DNA from: a virus | Strand: one strand, 5' to 3' | Length of the DNA stretch: 64,000 bases | IMG/VR virus record: IMGVR_UViG_3300043444_000140 | Location: 43,036-107,035 of that record | Part shown: positions 35,501 through 42,736 of the stretch, in pieces | Position numbering within the stretch: the stretch's first letter is position 1 | Layout: each line of letters opens with the position of its first letter | Program-made: the position numbers and the translations under genes | The notes under the pieces: model-generated | Told to the model about the DNA's origin: nothing | The model's database searches: none | What the model saw: the letters and a program-made list of their open reading frames with translations, nothing else

Positions 35501-35839
35501 CTTCTCGCTAGCGACAACAGGATTGTTACCGCAATCCCTGCTGATGAAATCAAGGGTAATGAATCGGCACTGATTAAGTTCTTGAACTACAGACAACTTC
35601 CATTCAAGGAAGAAGAAATGTTTGTGGTGTCATTCAAGTCACGCATTACCAAGGCTGGAAAGAAGATGGCATCTCTCACACTAGCGGACAGTGGAAGAGA
35701 CCTGCACTCAGTTACGGTATTCCCAACAGCCTACTCAAAGGCATATATGAAGATTGACGAGGGTAAGGCATACAAGTTTACTTTCGGTAAAACAAAAGAT
35801 GGAACAACGATTATGGAGGATGTAGAAAATGTTCGATGA
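32558..35839 (+). CDS. dnaE: DNA polymerase III alpha-like (family C)
   Basis: 1093 residues, the usual DnaE size range. The PHP domain is at the N-terminus (LHVHTHYSLFDG with His7, His9 and His11). The palm carries GPGRGSAAGSLLCYALG (about 380-396) and FPDIDTDIQDNRRE with Asp422, Asp424 and Asp426. A helix-hairpin-helix and an OB-like region (FVIMGMVKEIKRGKGWSRVE) complete the C-terminus. It replicates the phage genome; no separate exonuclease is visible beyond PHP. The last 11 bases overlap the MazG-like gene. Confidence 0.92.
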   Translation: MSYAGLHVHTHYSLFDGIATPQEYVDRAVALGMPAIAITDHGSLSGHREMYRAAKTAGIKPILGIEGYIANDRFDHEDKKEKNDPLDLNYNHLIILAKNAKGLENLNKLNELAWTEGFYKKPRMDWKILEQYKDGLIITSGCLSGYLAKAIESDNLAAAKTHLQWAQETFGDDYYIEVMPHNPKEINDVILALADEFGIKPIVTPDCHHSDPSQKEIQELKLILNSYSNKAEKGATYEGSTKYENLMDKLDYLYGADRQMSFNKFEIHLLSDEEMHNAMGAQGITRQDMYDNTVEIVNKIEDYDIQDHTDLLPVQYQNPNEELYTLALEGLRAKGLADKQEYLDRLDEELGIIKDKNFGPYFLVVRSMIAWAKKEDIMVGPGRGSAAGSLLCYALGITDIDPIVHGLLFFRFINPERNDFPDIDTDIQDNRREEVKDYLVRQYRHVASIATFLEFKGKGMIRDIARVLNIPLVDVNKVLKLVDDWDDYLRSKSTQEFREKYPEIEIYGEQLRGRIRGTGIHAAGVVTSKEPIFKFAPLETRTTPGSKDRIPVVAVDMEEAERIGLIKIDALGLKTLSVIQDTTKIIEERYGKKIDLHDIDMEDKNIYSMLSDGYTKGVFQCEATPYTNLLVKMGVKNFAELAASNALVRPGAMNTIGKDYIARKHGKQNISYHHQVMKAFTAETYGCILYQEQVMQACTELGGMTMAEADKVRKIIGKKKDAKEFDQFKDRFVKGASQFLRPEVAEELWHDFEAHAGYSFNKSHAVAYSTLSYWTAWLKYYYPIEFMFALLKNEKDKDARTEYLIEAKRMGIPVRLPHINESDIDFKIEGKGIRFGLSAIKFISDNIASKYIAARPFGSYKELEEFTFGKGNGVNSRALQALRVVGAATFEDNPRNDDEIRENLYEYLNLPEFNVSIPQHYHAFINDVEEFEEKGSFVIMGMVKEIKRGKGWSRVEVLDKTGSVGIFDEEQTAIEAGRTYLLLASDNRIVTAIPADEIKGNESALIKFLNYRQLPFKEEEMFVVSFKSRITKAGKKMASLTLADSGRDLHSVTVFPTAYSKAYMKIDEGKAYKFTFGKTKDGTTIMEDVENVR

Positions 35840-36164
35840 TATTGCAATGCAGTTGCATGAGACTGCAGTTAAGAAGGGTTTCTGGAGCGTTATAGATGAC
35901 GCTACACAGGAACAGGTGGATATCTTTGTAACCAAGCAGTTGATGATGATTGTATCAGAGGCTGTAGAGGTTATGGAGGCTATCCGCAAAGATAAGGGAG
36001 AGCACGAGATTGCAGACGAGATGGCAGACATCCTGATCCGCACCTTCGATCTCTATGCAGGTTTGGTAGAGCATGGGTACACCAAGGTGTCTCTAGACCA
36101 CGCATTTGAAAACAAGACAAACATTAACCAGGCACGTCCTGAGAAGCACGGAGTAAGATTCTAA
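35829..36164 (+). CDS. MazG-like nucleotide pyrophosphohydrolase
   Basis: 111 residues. The all-helical MazG core is visible: MMIVSEAVEVMEAIRKDKGE followed by EIADEMADILIRTFDLYAG, giving the metal-binding ExxE...ExxD pattern. Such enzymes hydrolyse nucleoside triphosphates. In phages they are thought to affect dNTP pools or host alarmone signalling. It overlaps the polymerase gene by 11 bases and the next gene by one base, so it belongs to the polymerase operon. Confidence 0.8.
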   Translation: MFDDIAMQLHETAVKKGFWSVIDDATQEQVDIFVTKQLMMIVSEAVEVMEAIRKDKGEHEIADEMADILIRTFDLYAGLVEHGYTKVSLDHAFENKTNINQARPEKHGVRF

Positions 36165-36388
36165 TGACAGTAACAGTATATACAAAGCCAGCATGTGTAC
36201 AGTGCGATGCTACAAAGCGAACGCTAGACAAGTTGGGGGTTTCTTACGAGGCTATTGACGTAACCACAAACCAGGATGCATTTGACATGCTAGTTGAAAA
36301 GGGATTTAAGGCTATGCCTGTAGTCAATGCTGGCGACGAATGGTGGTCAGGCTTTAACCCAGAGAAGATTAATGGGTTGGTGCTCTAA
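36164..36388 (+). CDS. nrdH: NrdH-like glutaredoxin
   Basis: 74 residues with a CVQC redox motif at residues 12-15 (TKPACVQCDATKRTL), the cis-proline region AMPVV and WWSGFNPEKI. NrdH reduces the class Ib ribonucleotide reductase. Its partners NrdI, NrdE and NrdF are encoded at 43749-47210, separated by recombination and packaging genes. Confidence 0.88.
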   Translation: MTVTVYTKPACVQCDATKRTLDKLGVSYEAIDVTTNQDAFDMLVEKGFKAMPVVNAGDEWWSGFNPEKINGLVL

Positions 36389-37401
36389 TGACAACTATGG
36401 AAGAAGCCCTAGCATTACTAGATCCAAAGATTAGAAAGAGACTGTCTAGCGGAGTAGGATTTAAAACCGAATTCCAGAAGACTCCTAGTTTTGGTCTAAA
36501 CCGTGCACTTTTCGGTGGACTACCTCTTGGCAGACAGATTCTTATTTGGGGTAGCAAGTCATCTGCAAAGTCATCTCTATGTCTTCAAATGATTGCTCTT
36601 GCTCAAGAAGAGGGTAAACTGTGTGCATGGATTGACGCTGAGATGTCTTACTCAGAAGACTGGGCAAAGCAACTTGGGGTAGACACAGAGAACCTTATCG
36701 TATCTCAGGCTCGTACAATCAATGAAATGGTAGACGTGGGTACAGCCCTAATGAACGCAGGTGTAGACCTGATTGTTGTTGACTCGATTACATCGCTTCT
36801 ACCTGCAATCTATTTTGAAAAGGGTACTGATGAACTTAAGGAACTGGAGAACACTAAGCAAATCGGAGCGGAGTCAAGAGATTTCAGCAATGCTTGGAAG
36901 ATGCTTAACTACGCTAACAATAAAGTTAAGCCTACTATGCTTGTTCTTATTAGTCAGTCTAGGAACAATATTAGTGCTATGTATACTAGTCAGCAGCCAA
37001 GTGGTGGGCAGGCTACTAAGTTTTATTCTTCTACTGTTATCAAGTTGTTTTCCTCGGAGTCAGACAATCAAGCGATTAAGGGCAAGATTGCTGTCGGTGA
37101 TAAACTAATTGAAGAGAAGGTTGGTCGCAAAATCCGTTGGGAAGTTCAGTTCTCAAAGACTTCTCCTGCCTTCCAGTCTGGAGAGTACGACTTCTACTTC
37201 AGAGGTCCTCTAATCGGCATTGACAGCGTGGGAGACCTTGTTGACACTGCAGAGATGATGGGTATTGTAGAGCGTACAGGAGCCTGGTACATCCTACCAG
37301 ATGGCTCTAAGATCCAGGGTAGAGAAGCATTCGTTAATCGTGTACGTGAAGACCTAGATCTTCAGGATGAAATTAAGGCAAAGGTAAATGGCGAAGTATA
37401 A
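36388..37401 (+). CDS. RecA/UvsX-like recombinase
   Basis: 337 residues with a RecA core. The P-loop reads GSKSSAKSS at residues 55-63; the residue before Lys is Ala60 instead of the usual Gly. Walker B is VDLIVVDSITSLLP (about 126). LVLISQSRNNISAMYTSQQP and SGGQATKFYSS resemble the L1/L2 DNA-binding loop regions. It would catalyse strand exchange for recombination-dependent replication or repair. Coupled to nrdH by a one-base overlap, it overlaps the next gene by 14 bases. Confidence 0.82.
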   Translation: MTTMEEALALLDPKIRKRLSSGVGFKTEFQKTPSFGLNRALFGGLPLGRQILIWGSKSSAKSSLCLQMIALAQEEGKLCAWIDAEMSYSEDWAKQLGVDTENLIVSQARTINEMVDVGTALMNAGVDLIVVDSITSLLPAIYFEKGTDELKELENTKQIGAESRDFSNAWKMLNYANNKVKPTMLVLISQSRNNISAMYTSQQPSGGQATKFYSSTVIKLFSSESDNQAIKGKIAVGDKLIEEKVGRKIRWEVQFSKTSPAFQSGEYDFYFRGPLIGIDSVGDLVDTAEMMGIVERTGAWYILPDGSKIQGREAFVNRVREDLDLQDEIKAKVNGEV

Positions 37402-37573
37402 CATCTATCAGGGTGAGTTTCCATGCCACACCTGTAAGGTAGTCGTAAAGTCATTAAGATGTTACGCAGAAACAAAGGAGTTGACCTGGATGTGTCCAGA
37501 GAAGCACCTGTCAACAGTCAACCTAAACACCAAGAAGAGCAAGAAAGACTATGAGCGAGAAGAGCGAGAGTAA
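37388..37573 (+). CDS. Small zinc-ribbon protein
   Basis: 61 residues. A C-x2-C pair (FPCHTCKVVV, Cys13/Cys16), a third Cys (Cys25) and MCPEKH (Cys36, His40) suggest a zinc ribbon. The C-terminus is Lys/Glu rich. It overlaps the RecA-like gene by 14 bases and the next gene by 23. Possibly DNA binding; no family recognised. Confidence 0.6.
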   Translation: MAKYNIYQGEFPCHTCKVVVKSLRCYAETKELTWMCPEKHLSTVNLNTKKSKKDYEREERE

Positions 37574-37838
37574 GCGTATTGGTGCCAAGCAGCACAAGAA
37601 CTCTGGTAGAGGAACCCACAAGGGTGATGCTACTTGGGAGAACTTCACTGTTGACTTCAAAGAGGTTGGCAAATCCTTTACACTAAATAAAGACGTTTGG
37701 GCTAAGGCAACTACTGATGCAATTAGGAACGGTAACGATCCTGCCATCGTAGTTGTCCTTGGCGACAGCGGTATTAAAACAAGACTAGCAGTAATCGAAT
37801 TATCTCTACTTGAACAAATCCTGTCCGATGGTGTATAA
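37551..37838 (+). CDS. Putative PD-(D/E)XK nuclease, resolvase-like
   Basis: 95 residues. The pattern KRIGAKQHKNSGRGTHKGDA followed by FTVDFKEVGKSFTLNKD matches small phage nucleases in which a GD pair and an (E/D)xK pair form the active site (here Asp26 and Asp35-Lys37, with Asp in place of the usual Glu). The C-terminal IVVVLGDSG and LAVIEL give the last strands. It probably acts on recombination intermediates, in line with the neighbouring RecA-like and Cas4-like genes. Assignment is by motif pattern only. Confidence 0.48.
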   Translation: MSEKSESKRIGAKQHKNSGRGTHKGDATWENFTVDFKEVGKSFTLNKDVWAKATTDAIRNGNDPAIVVVLGDSGIKTRLAVIELSLLEQILSDGV

Positions 37839-37839
37839 T
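37810..37839 (+). promoter_or_regulatory. Promoter inside the 3' end of the nuclease gene
   Basis: TTGAAC (37810-37815), 18-bp spacer, TATAAT (37834-37839). TTAAGGAAAAT follows before the ATG at 37865. Confidence 0.65.
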
Positions 37840-37864
37840 TAATACATAACCTTTAAGGAAAATA

Positions 37865-38170
37865 ATGGAACAGAATAAAACAACAATTGAAATGGTTAAT
37901 GGTCTCTCAGAGATTGCTGACTTTATGAATGACGAAGAACTCACCGAGGCTCTTACGTTCATTGCTAAACTAATTATTAAACCAGACATTCCACTGAATG
38001 TCGCTACTGTCGAAATCGTTCGTCTTCAGGCAATTGCTGCTAAGATGGCATTCAAGGCTACTTGGATGGTAAACGTTGACAAGGGAAACAGGGAGAAGAA
38101 GAATATCTACTTTACAGCACACGAGGCTATCTCAGATCTTGTGTCTGCACTGAAGTATATTGTTCGATAA
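37865..38170 (+). CDS. Hypothetical helical protein
   Basis: 101 residues, all-helical by pattern, beginning with an acidic helix (VNGLSEIADFMNDEELTEAL) and ending with HEAISDLVSALKYIV. No family recognised. It has its own promoter and good ribosome site, and precedes the Cas4-like exonuclease by four bases, so it may assist recombination. Confidence 0.6.
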   Translation: MEQNKTTIEMVNGLSEIADFMNDEELTEALTFIAKLIIKPDIPLNVATVEIVRLQAIAAKMAFKATWMVNVDKGNREKKNIYFTAHEAISDLVSALKYIVR

Positions 38171-38174
38171 CATC

Positions 38175-38984
38175 ATGGCTAAGAATTTACTACAGCAAGT
38201 TATGCTAAAGAAGATGGACCAGGCTCCATCAGGAAAGCCATCCTTTATTGACAAGGATGCTCTAATTGAAAAGATTAATTCTGGATACACCGTAAAGCGT
38301 GTAGACAAGTTTACCCAAAAGAAATCGTTTGCACCTAGCACCATCGCATTCTCGCATGGAGAGTGTCCTCGCTACTGGTACCTGGCTTTTGAGGGTGCAG
38401 TCTTCTCCGATAACGCAGATGCCTATGGTGCTGCTAATATGACTGCTGGAACCAAGTCTCACGAGCGTATTCAGGAAGCCATGGGCAATGTCCCAGACTT
38501 TCTAATTGACTCAGAGTTTAAGATCACCTACAATGACCCACCAATCTTTGGATTTGGTGACGTTATGCTAAAGTGGGAAGAAAAGGAATTGCTTGGCGAG
38601 ATCAAGACAATGCCTAACGATGCCTTCGAGTATCGAAAAATTGCAGGTAAGCCAAAGACTGGTCACTTAGTCCAGTTGCTTATCTATATGAAGATTCTTA
38701 ATAAGAATCGAGCAGTTCTAATCTATGAGAACAAGAATAATCACGAACTGTTGATTTTTCCTGTAGAATTAGATAAGTACATGTATGAGTGGGTAGAGAA
38801 CACATTTGAGTGGATGCGAGAGGTTCGTGGAGCATGGGAGAAGAAAACACTTCCAACCAAGAACTATCGTAGCAACTCAAAGATTTGTAAGACATGTCCA
38901 ATCCGTGAGGCTTGTGACTTGGCTGGTTCTGGAGAGATCAAACTACGATCACTGGAGCCTTTGGATGAAAAACAAACATTGTGA
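38175..38984 (+). CDS. Cas4/RecB-type exonuclease
   Basis: 269 residues from the ATG at 38175 (a TTG at 38160 would overlap the previous stop). PD-(D/E)XK core: TKSHERIQEAMG, GFGDVMLKW (Asp), LLGEIKTMP (Glu-x-Lys) and HLVQLLIYM. One Cys in GECPRYWY and a distal CKTCPIREACD supply four Cys for an Fe-S cluster, as in Cas4 and AddB. This suggests a 5' end-processing exonuclease for recombination. No cas genes or repeats are present, so this is not a CRISPR locus. It overlaps the next gene by 20 bases. Confidence 0.78.
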   Translation: MAKNLLQQVMLKKMDQAPSGKPSFIDKDALIEKINSGYTVKRVDKFTQKKSFAPSTIAFSHGECPRYWYLAFEGAVFSDNADAYGAANMTAGTKSHERIQEAMGNVPDFLIDSEFKITYNDPPIFGFGDVMLKWEEKELLGEIKTMPNDAFEYRKIAGKPKTGHLVQLLIYMKILNKNRAVLIYENKNNHELLIFPVELDKYMYEWVENTFEWMREVRGAWEKKTLPTKNYRSNSKICKTCPIREACDLAGSGEIKLRSLEPLDEKQTL

Positions 38985-39261
38985 GTGGTGCGACCACACA
39001 TTTAAAACAAATATATCTTATCAGATATACTGTTCACCAGAATGCCGAGATGCTGCTACAAAAGAAAAGATAGCAGCCAGGTATCAGATTCAAAGAAGGC
39101 AACGCCGTAAGGGTAAGGAGAGACTTTGCAAGTCGTGTGAAAAGAGACTGTCAGTATACAATGACGACACGATTTGTGAAACCTGCTCCGCTGACCCATC
39201 AGAAGTTGCAAAAGTTTTAAGAGACATAAAAGGATTGATGAATGGTAAAGATAGGAAATAA
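38965..39261 (+). CDS. Small Cys-rich zinc-finger protein
   Basis: 98 residues from the ATG at 38965, which gives a short overlap with the exonuclease; the much longer upstream extension would run inside that gene. Two zinc-binding pairs are clear: CEWC with YCSPEC near residues 6-27 and CKSC with CETC near 51-73. The linker is very basic (YQIQRRQRRKGKERL). It is likely DNA- or RNA-binding. It overlaps the resolvase gene by 20 bases. Confidence 0.62.
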   Translation: MKNKHCEWCDHTFKTNISYQIYCSPECRDAATKEKIAARYQIQRRQRRKGKERLCKSCEKRLSVYNDDTICETCSADPSEVAKVLRDIKGLMNGKDRK

Positions 39262-39817
39262 TCGTGAAAAGCCACAAAACATTCTTGCTATTGATGCTAG
39301 CACTAATAGCCTTGCTTTCGCTATCTTTTCTGGTGTATCCTTAATAAGATATGGAAAGATTAAGTTCGAAGGCAACAACGCCTACCAGAAGTTGGGGGAT
39401 GCTGCAGTCAAGACTCTACCATTCCTCAAGAACTTTGAGATTGATGCAATTGTTATTGAGCACACTGTCTTCATTAACAGCCCAAAGACTGCTTCTGATC
39501 TTGCCCTAATCCAGGGTGCACTTCTAGGTGCTGCTAAGTTGGCAGGTATCAGAACAGCAGGCTCTATCAATCCTATTACATGGCAAAGTTTTATCGGTAA
39601 TAACAAACTCTCTGCTAAGGAGAAGCAAGACCTGATGAACGAGTTCCCAGGGAAGTCCAAGAACTGGTATCAGAATAAGTCTCGTGAGATCCGTAAGCAG
39701 AGAACTATTAAGTTTGTTAATACATATTACGACAAGAACATCCAGGATGATGACGTTGCAGATGCTGTCGGTATTGGTCATTATGCAATTAATAACTGGG
39801 GAAAGATTGACAAGTAA
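39242..39817 (+). CDS. RuvC-like Holliday junction resolvase
   Basis: 191 residues with an RNase H-like fold. Conserved acids sit in ILAIDASTNSLAFAIF (Asp), AIVIEHTVFI (Glu) and DDDVADAVGI (Asp near the end), the RuvC catalytic set. It would cut four-way junctions before packaging. It overlaps the previous gene and is immediately followed (no gap) by a 50-residue HTH gene. Confidence 0.83.
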   Translation: MVKIGNNREKPQNILAIDASTNSLAFAIFSGVSLIRYGKIKFEGNNAYQKLGDAAVKTLPFLKNFEIDAIVIEHTVFINSPKTASDLALIQGALLGAAKLAGIRTAGSINPITWQSFIGNNKLSAKEKQDLMNEFPGKSKNWYQNKSREIRKQRTIKFVNTYYDKNIQDDDVADAVGIGHYAINNWGKIDK

Positions 39818-39970
39818 ATGGCTAAACTGTATACTAGTGAGGCGTGGTTGAAGAAACGCTACCACCTGGATAAAAAGACTCCAGAAGAAATTGCAAAAGA
39901 GTGTGGGGCAAGCGTGGAAACAATCTATGTTTATCTTGCAAAGTTTGGACTAAGGAAATCAAAACGATGA
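39818..39970 (+). CDS. Small helix-turn-helix protein
   Basis: 50 residues. It reads LKKRYHLDKKTPEEIAKECG then SVETIYVYLAKFGLRK, a clear HTH with a recognition helix. The start codon follows the resolvase stop directly, and its TGA overlaps the next ATG (ATGA). It may be a small regulator or terminase-like DNA binder. Confidence 0.68.
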   Translation: MAKLYTSEAWLKKRYHLDKKTPEEIAKECGASVETIYVYLAKFGLRKSKR

Positions 39971-40134
39971 TCAGATACATAAAGCACTTTGCGTATGTTG
40001 CCAAAGCATATTATAACAGGATTGGCTGTAAGCACAACAAGCAGGGAGTTGCTTCCTGCCCATTTACAGGTCTAACCTATACGACCTGCGAAAAATGTCT
40101 AAAGAGAATTAAGGTAGAAGAAACCAATGGCTAG
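39967..40134 (+). CDS. Small zinc-ribbon protein
   Basis: 55 residues from the ATG at 39967 (ATGA overlap). A basic N-terminal helix is followed by GCKHNKQ, ASCPF and CEKCLK, which could bind one zinc. It overlaps the next gene by eight bases. No function assigned. Confidence 0.6.
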   Translation: MIRYIKHFAYVAKAYYNRIGCKHNKQGVASCPFTGLTYTTCEKCLKRIKVEETNG

Positions 40135-40414
40135 AAAAAGAAATGCCCCAGAGGCTGTCAAGACTAAATTTGTTCGTGAGTACAGGATGGTCGTTGACGG
40201 ATTTGAGGTTGTCCGTGGGGACATTATTAAAGTATCTGGACAGTACGGAATGAAGTTTAAGTTTGACAGTTTTGTCACAAACTCAGAAACTGGTGCTGTG
40301 TGGGTAGACTGCTTTGAAGTTTTTAGAAACTCTGCATCTGCCTGGAGATCTTTTAAGCCAGAGATGATTAAGCGTATTCCACAACGAGGAAAGAGAGCAA
40401 AGCGTGTCGTTTGA
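40127..40414 (+). CDS. Hypothetical SH3-like basic protein
   Basis: 95 residues. The middle (VVRGDIIKVSGQYGMKFKFD, then VWVDCFEVFRN) has the strand pattern of a small barrel. Both ends are basic, with a KRIPQRGKRAKR tail. It precedes the terminase small subunit with an 11-base overlap. It may bind nucleic acid; no family recognised. Confidence 0.55.
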   Translation: MARKRNAPEAVKTKFVREYRMVVDGFEVVRGDIIKVSGQYGMKFKFDSFVTNSETGAVWVDCFEVFRNSASAWRSFKPEMIKRIPQRGKRAKRVV

Positions 40415-40943
40415 AGACCTAACAGTAGAACACCTTGACGAAGTAAACAAGGTTGTAGAGAAGTATCTTGCAGGCACCGAGCCTACCCAGATCTCTAAAG
40501 AACTTTCTATGCCACGACAAAAGGTTGTGGCTTATATCAATGAGTGGCGTACCATGGCTGCAGACAACGCTGCTATCCGTGCTCGTGCTAAAGAAGCATT
40601 GGTCGGAGCAGATACTCACTACACTAAACTAATTAGTAAAGCATACGAGGTGATTGATGAAGCAACCACAGTTGCTAACCTAGGTGCAAAGACCGCAGGT
40701 ATTAAGTTGGTCATGGATCTTGAGAAGACACGTATTGAGATGCTACAAAAGGCAGGACTACTTGAGAACAAGGAACTTGCCGAAGAGATGATCGCTATTG
40801 AGAACCGTCAGGAGATTCTGGTTGCTATCCTAAAGGATATCGCTGCAGAACACCCAGAGGTAAGAGACAAGATTATGCGTAGATTGTCAGAAGCATCTAA
40901 GGATAAAGAAGTAATCACAGTGGTGGTCTCTAACGATGTTTGA
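40404..40943 (+). CDS. terS: Terminase small subunit
   Basis: 179 residues from a GTG at 40404. An N-terminal HTH (GTEPTQISKELSMPRQKVVA) is followed by a long helical region for oligomerisation, and it ends with a beta-like tail. It overlaps the large subunit by eight bases. It would recognise phage DNA and feed it to the large subunit. The assignment relies on the HTH plus neighbour. Confidence 0.7.
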   Translation: MSFEDLTVEHLDEVNKVVEKYLAGTEPTQISKELSMPRQKVVAYINEWRTMAADNAAIRARAKEALVGADTHYTKLISKAYEVIDEATTVANLGAKTAGIKLVMDLEKTRIEMLQKAGLLENKELAEEMIAIENRQEILVAILKDIAAEHPEVRDKIMRRLSEASKDKEVITVVVSNDV

Positions 40944-42711
40944 TGATTTTTTAGAAGCACTCAAGTCCGATAATTTTGCAGAGCGTCCTGTAGATGCCAA
41001 GACATTTGTTGAGGGCGAGGCGTATCTAAACCAGCCACCACTGTCTCAGGTACAGTATGACATCGTAGAGGCTATGTCACAAATTTACAAACTTGACGAT
41101 CTTATCGAACTACTGGGGGAGACTGAGGGTAGAAGGTATTACAACAAGTACACCAAGAACGAGGTAATTCTCCAACTTGGCAAGGGTTCTGGAAAAGACT
41201 TTACGTCTACCGTAGCCTGTGCGTATATTGTGTACAAACTACTCTGCCTAAAGGATCCTGCCCGATACTTTGGCAAGCCTTCTGGCGATGCTATTGATAT
41301 TATTAACGTTGCCATTAACGCTCAGCAGGCTAAGAATGTTTTCTTTAAAGGCTTTAAAACAAAGATTGAGAAGTCGCCATGGTTTGCTGGAAAGTTTTAT
41401 GCAAAGGCAGACAGCATTGAATTCGACCACTCTATCACAGTTTATTCAGGTCACTCAGAGCGAGAATCTCACGAGGGTCTTAACCTTATTCTTGCGGTAC
41501 TAGACGAGATCTCTGGATTCGCATCTGAGGTTGGTACAGGTAACGACCAAGGCAAGACAGCAGATAACATCTACAAAGCCTTCCGTGCTTCTGTAGACTC
41601 TCGTTTCCCAGACCTAGGAAAGGTAGCACTGCTATCATTCCCTCGTTACCCAGGAGACTTTATCTCTTCAAGATACGACGCTGTAATTGCAGAAAAAGAT
41701 GTTATAACAAAGACTCACAGGTTTGTTATGAATCCAGAACTTCCTGCAGACCAAGAGGGTAACTATCTAGATATCGAGTGGGACGAAGACACGATCGTTT
41801 CCTATAAGTATCCAGGCATGTTTGCCCTTAAGCGTCCTACCTGGGTAGTCAACCCTACTAGACAAATTGATGACTTTAAACTTGCGTTCTTCACAGACCT
41901 TGGAGATGCGATGCAACGTTTTGCTTGTATTCCAACCTTCTCGTCTGACAGATTCTTTAAGCAGGAAGACAAGATCCGTTCTGCTATGAGCATCCGCAAT
42001 CCTCTAGATACACATAGGAGATTTGAGGAATCATTTAAGCCAGACCCAGACAAAATTTATTACGTCCACGCTGACCTTGCACAGAAGCATGACAAGTGTG
42101 CTGTTGCTATTGCTCACGTAGACAAGTGGGTAAATCTGCAGGTACTGAAGGACTACAACCAAGTAGCACCTATCGTAGTGGTAGATGCTGTAGCATGGTG
42201 GGAGCCAAGAGTAGAGGGTCCAGTAAACCTATCGGAGGTTAAGCAGTGGATTCAAAACCTACGCAGACTAGGCTTTAATATTGGAATGGTCTCATTTGAC
42301 CGCTGGCAGTCTTTTGACATTCAGAACGAACTAAAGCAGGTTGGAATGAGAACTGAGACTGTTTCTGTTGCTAAGAAGCACTACGAAGACATGGCAATGT
42401 TGGTCTATGAAGACCGCCTGGTTATGCCAGCAATTGATTTGCTATTCGAAGAATTGACAGAACTTAAGATTGTAAAACAAAATAGAGTTGACCACCCTCG
42501 CAAATCCTCCAAGGACTTGGCGGATGCTGTGTGTGGTGCAATATTTGGAGCAATATCACACACTCCAAAGGACCAAAACCTTGAGGTTGAGGTTCATACT
42601 TTCAGAGATCGCCCTAAGCAGGCTCTTGACACAGATCAGAATGGTGTGATACAATATAAGCCTATGCCAAAAGAGGTTAAAGAATACCTGGCTAGATTCG
42701 ATCTAATCTAA
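40936..42711 (+). CDS. terL: Terminase large subunit
   Basis: 591 residues. The ATPase part has a P-loop variant LGKGSGKDFTST (about 83) and Walker B LILAVLDEISGFAS (about 184-197, Asp-Glu). The RNase H-like nuclease has YYVHADLAQKHDK (Asp, about 376) and SSKDLADAVCGAI (Asp, about 531). It cuts and pumps DNA into the prohead through the portal. The gene lies at the end of the recombination block instead of next to the portal. A promoter for the following gene lies in its 3' end. Confidence 0.92.
   Translation: MFDDFLEALKSDNFAERPVDAKTFVEGEAYLNQPPLSQVQYDIVEAMSQIYKLDDLIELLGETEGRRYYNKYTKNEVILQLGKGSGKDFTSTVACAYIVYKLLCLKDPARYFGKPSGDAIDIINVAINAQQAKNVFFKGFKTKIEKSPWFAGKFYAKADSIEFDHSITVYSGHSERESHEGLNLILAVLDEISGFASEVGTGNDQGKTADNIYKAFRASVDSRFPDLGKVALLSFPRYPGDFISSRYDAVIAEKDVITKTHRFVMNPELPADQEGNYLDIEWDEDTIVSYKYPGMFALKRPTWVVNPTRQIDDFKLAFFTDLGDAMQRFACIPTFSSDRFFKQEDKIRSAMSIRNPLDTHRRFEESFKPDPDKIYYVHADLAQKHDKCAVAIAHVDKWVNLQVLKDYNQVAPIVVVDAVAWWEPRVEGPVNLSEVKQWIQNLRRLGFNIGMVSFDRWQSFDIQNELKQVGMRTETVSVAKKHYEDMAMLVYEDRLVMPAIDLLFEELTELKIVKQNRVDHPRKSSKDLADAVCGAIFGAISHTPKDQNLEVEVHTFRDRPKQALDTDQNGVIQYKPMPKEVKEYLARFDLI
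42626..42655 (+). promoter_or_regulatory. Strong promoter of the secreted Ig-like protein gene
   Basis: TTGACA (42626-42631), 18-bp spacer, TGA-TACAAT (hexamer 42650-42655), inside the terminase gene. AAGGAG precedes the ATG at 42737. Confidence 0.75.
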
Positions 42712-42736
42712 CTATAAATATAAGGAGAAACAAAAC

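Noticed and set aside
38175-38984. Cas4-like gene as sign of a CRISPR locus
   Set aside because: No repeat-spacer array or other cas gene is visible; the gene sits in a recombination operon.
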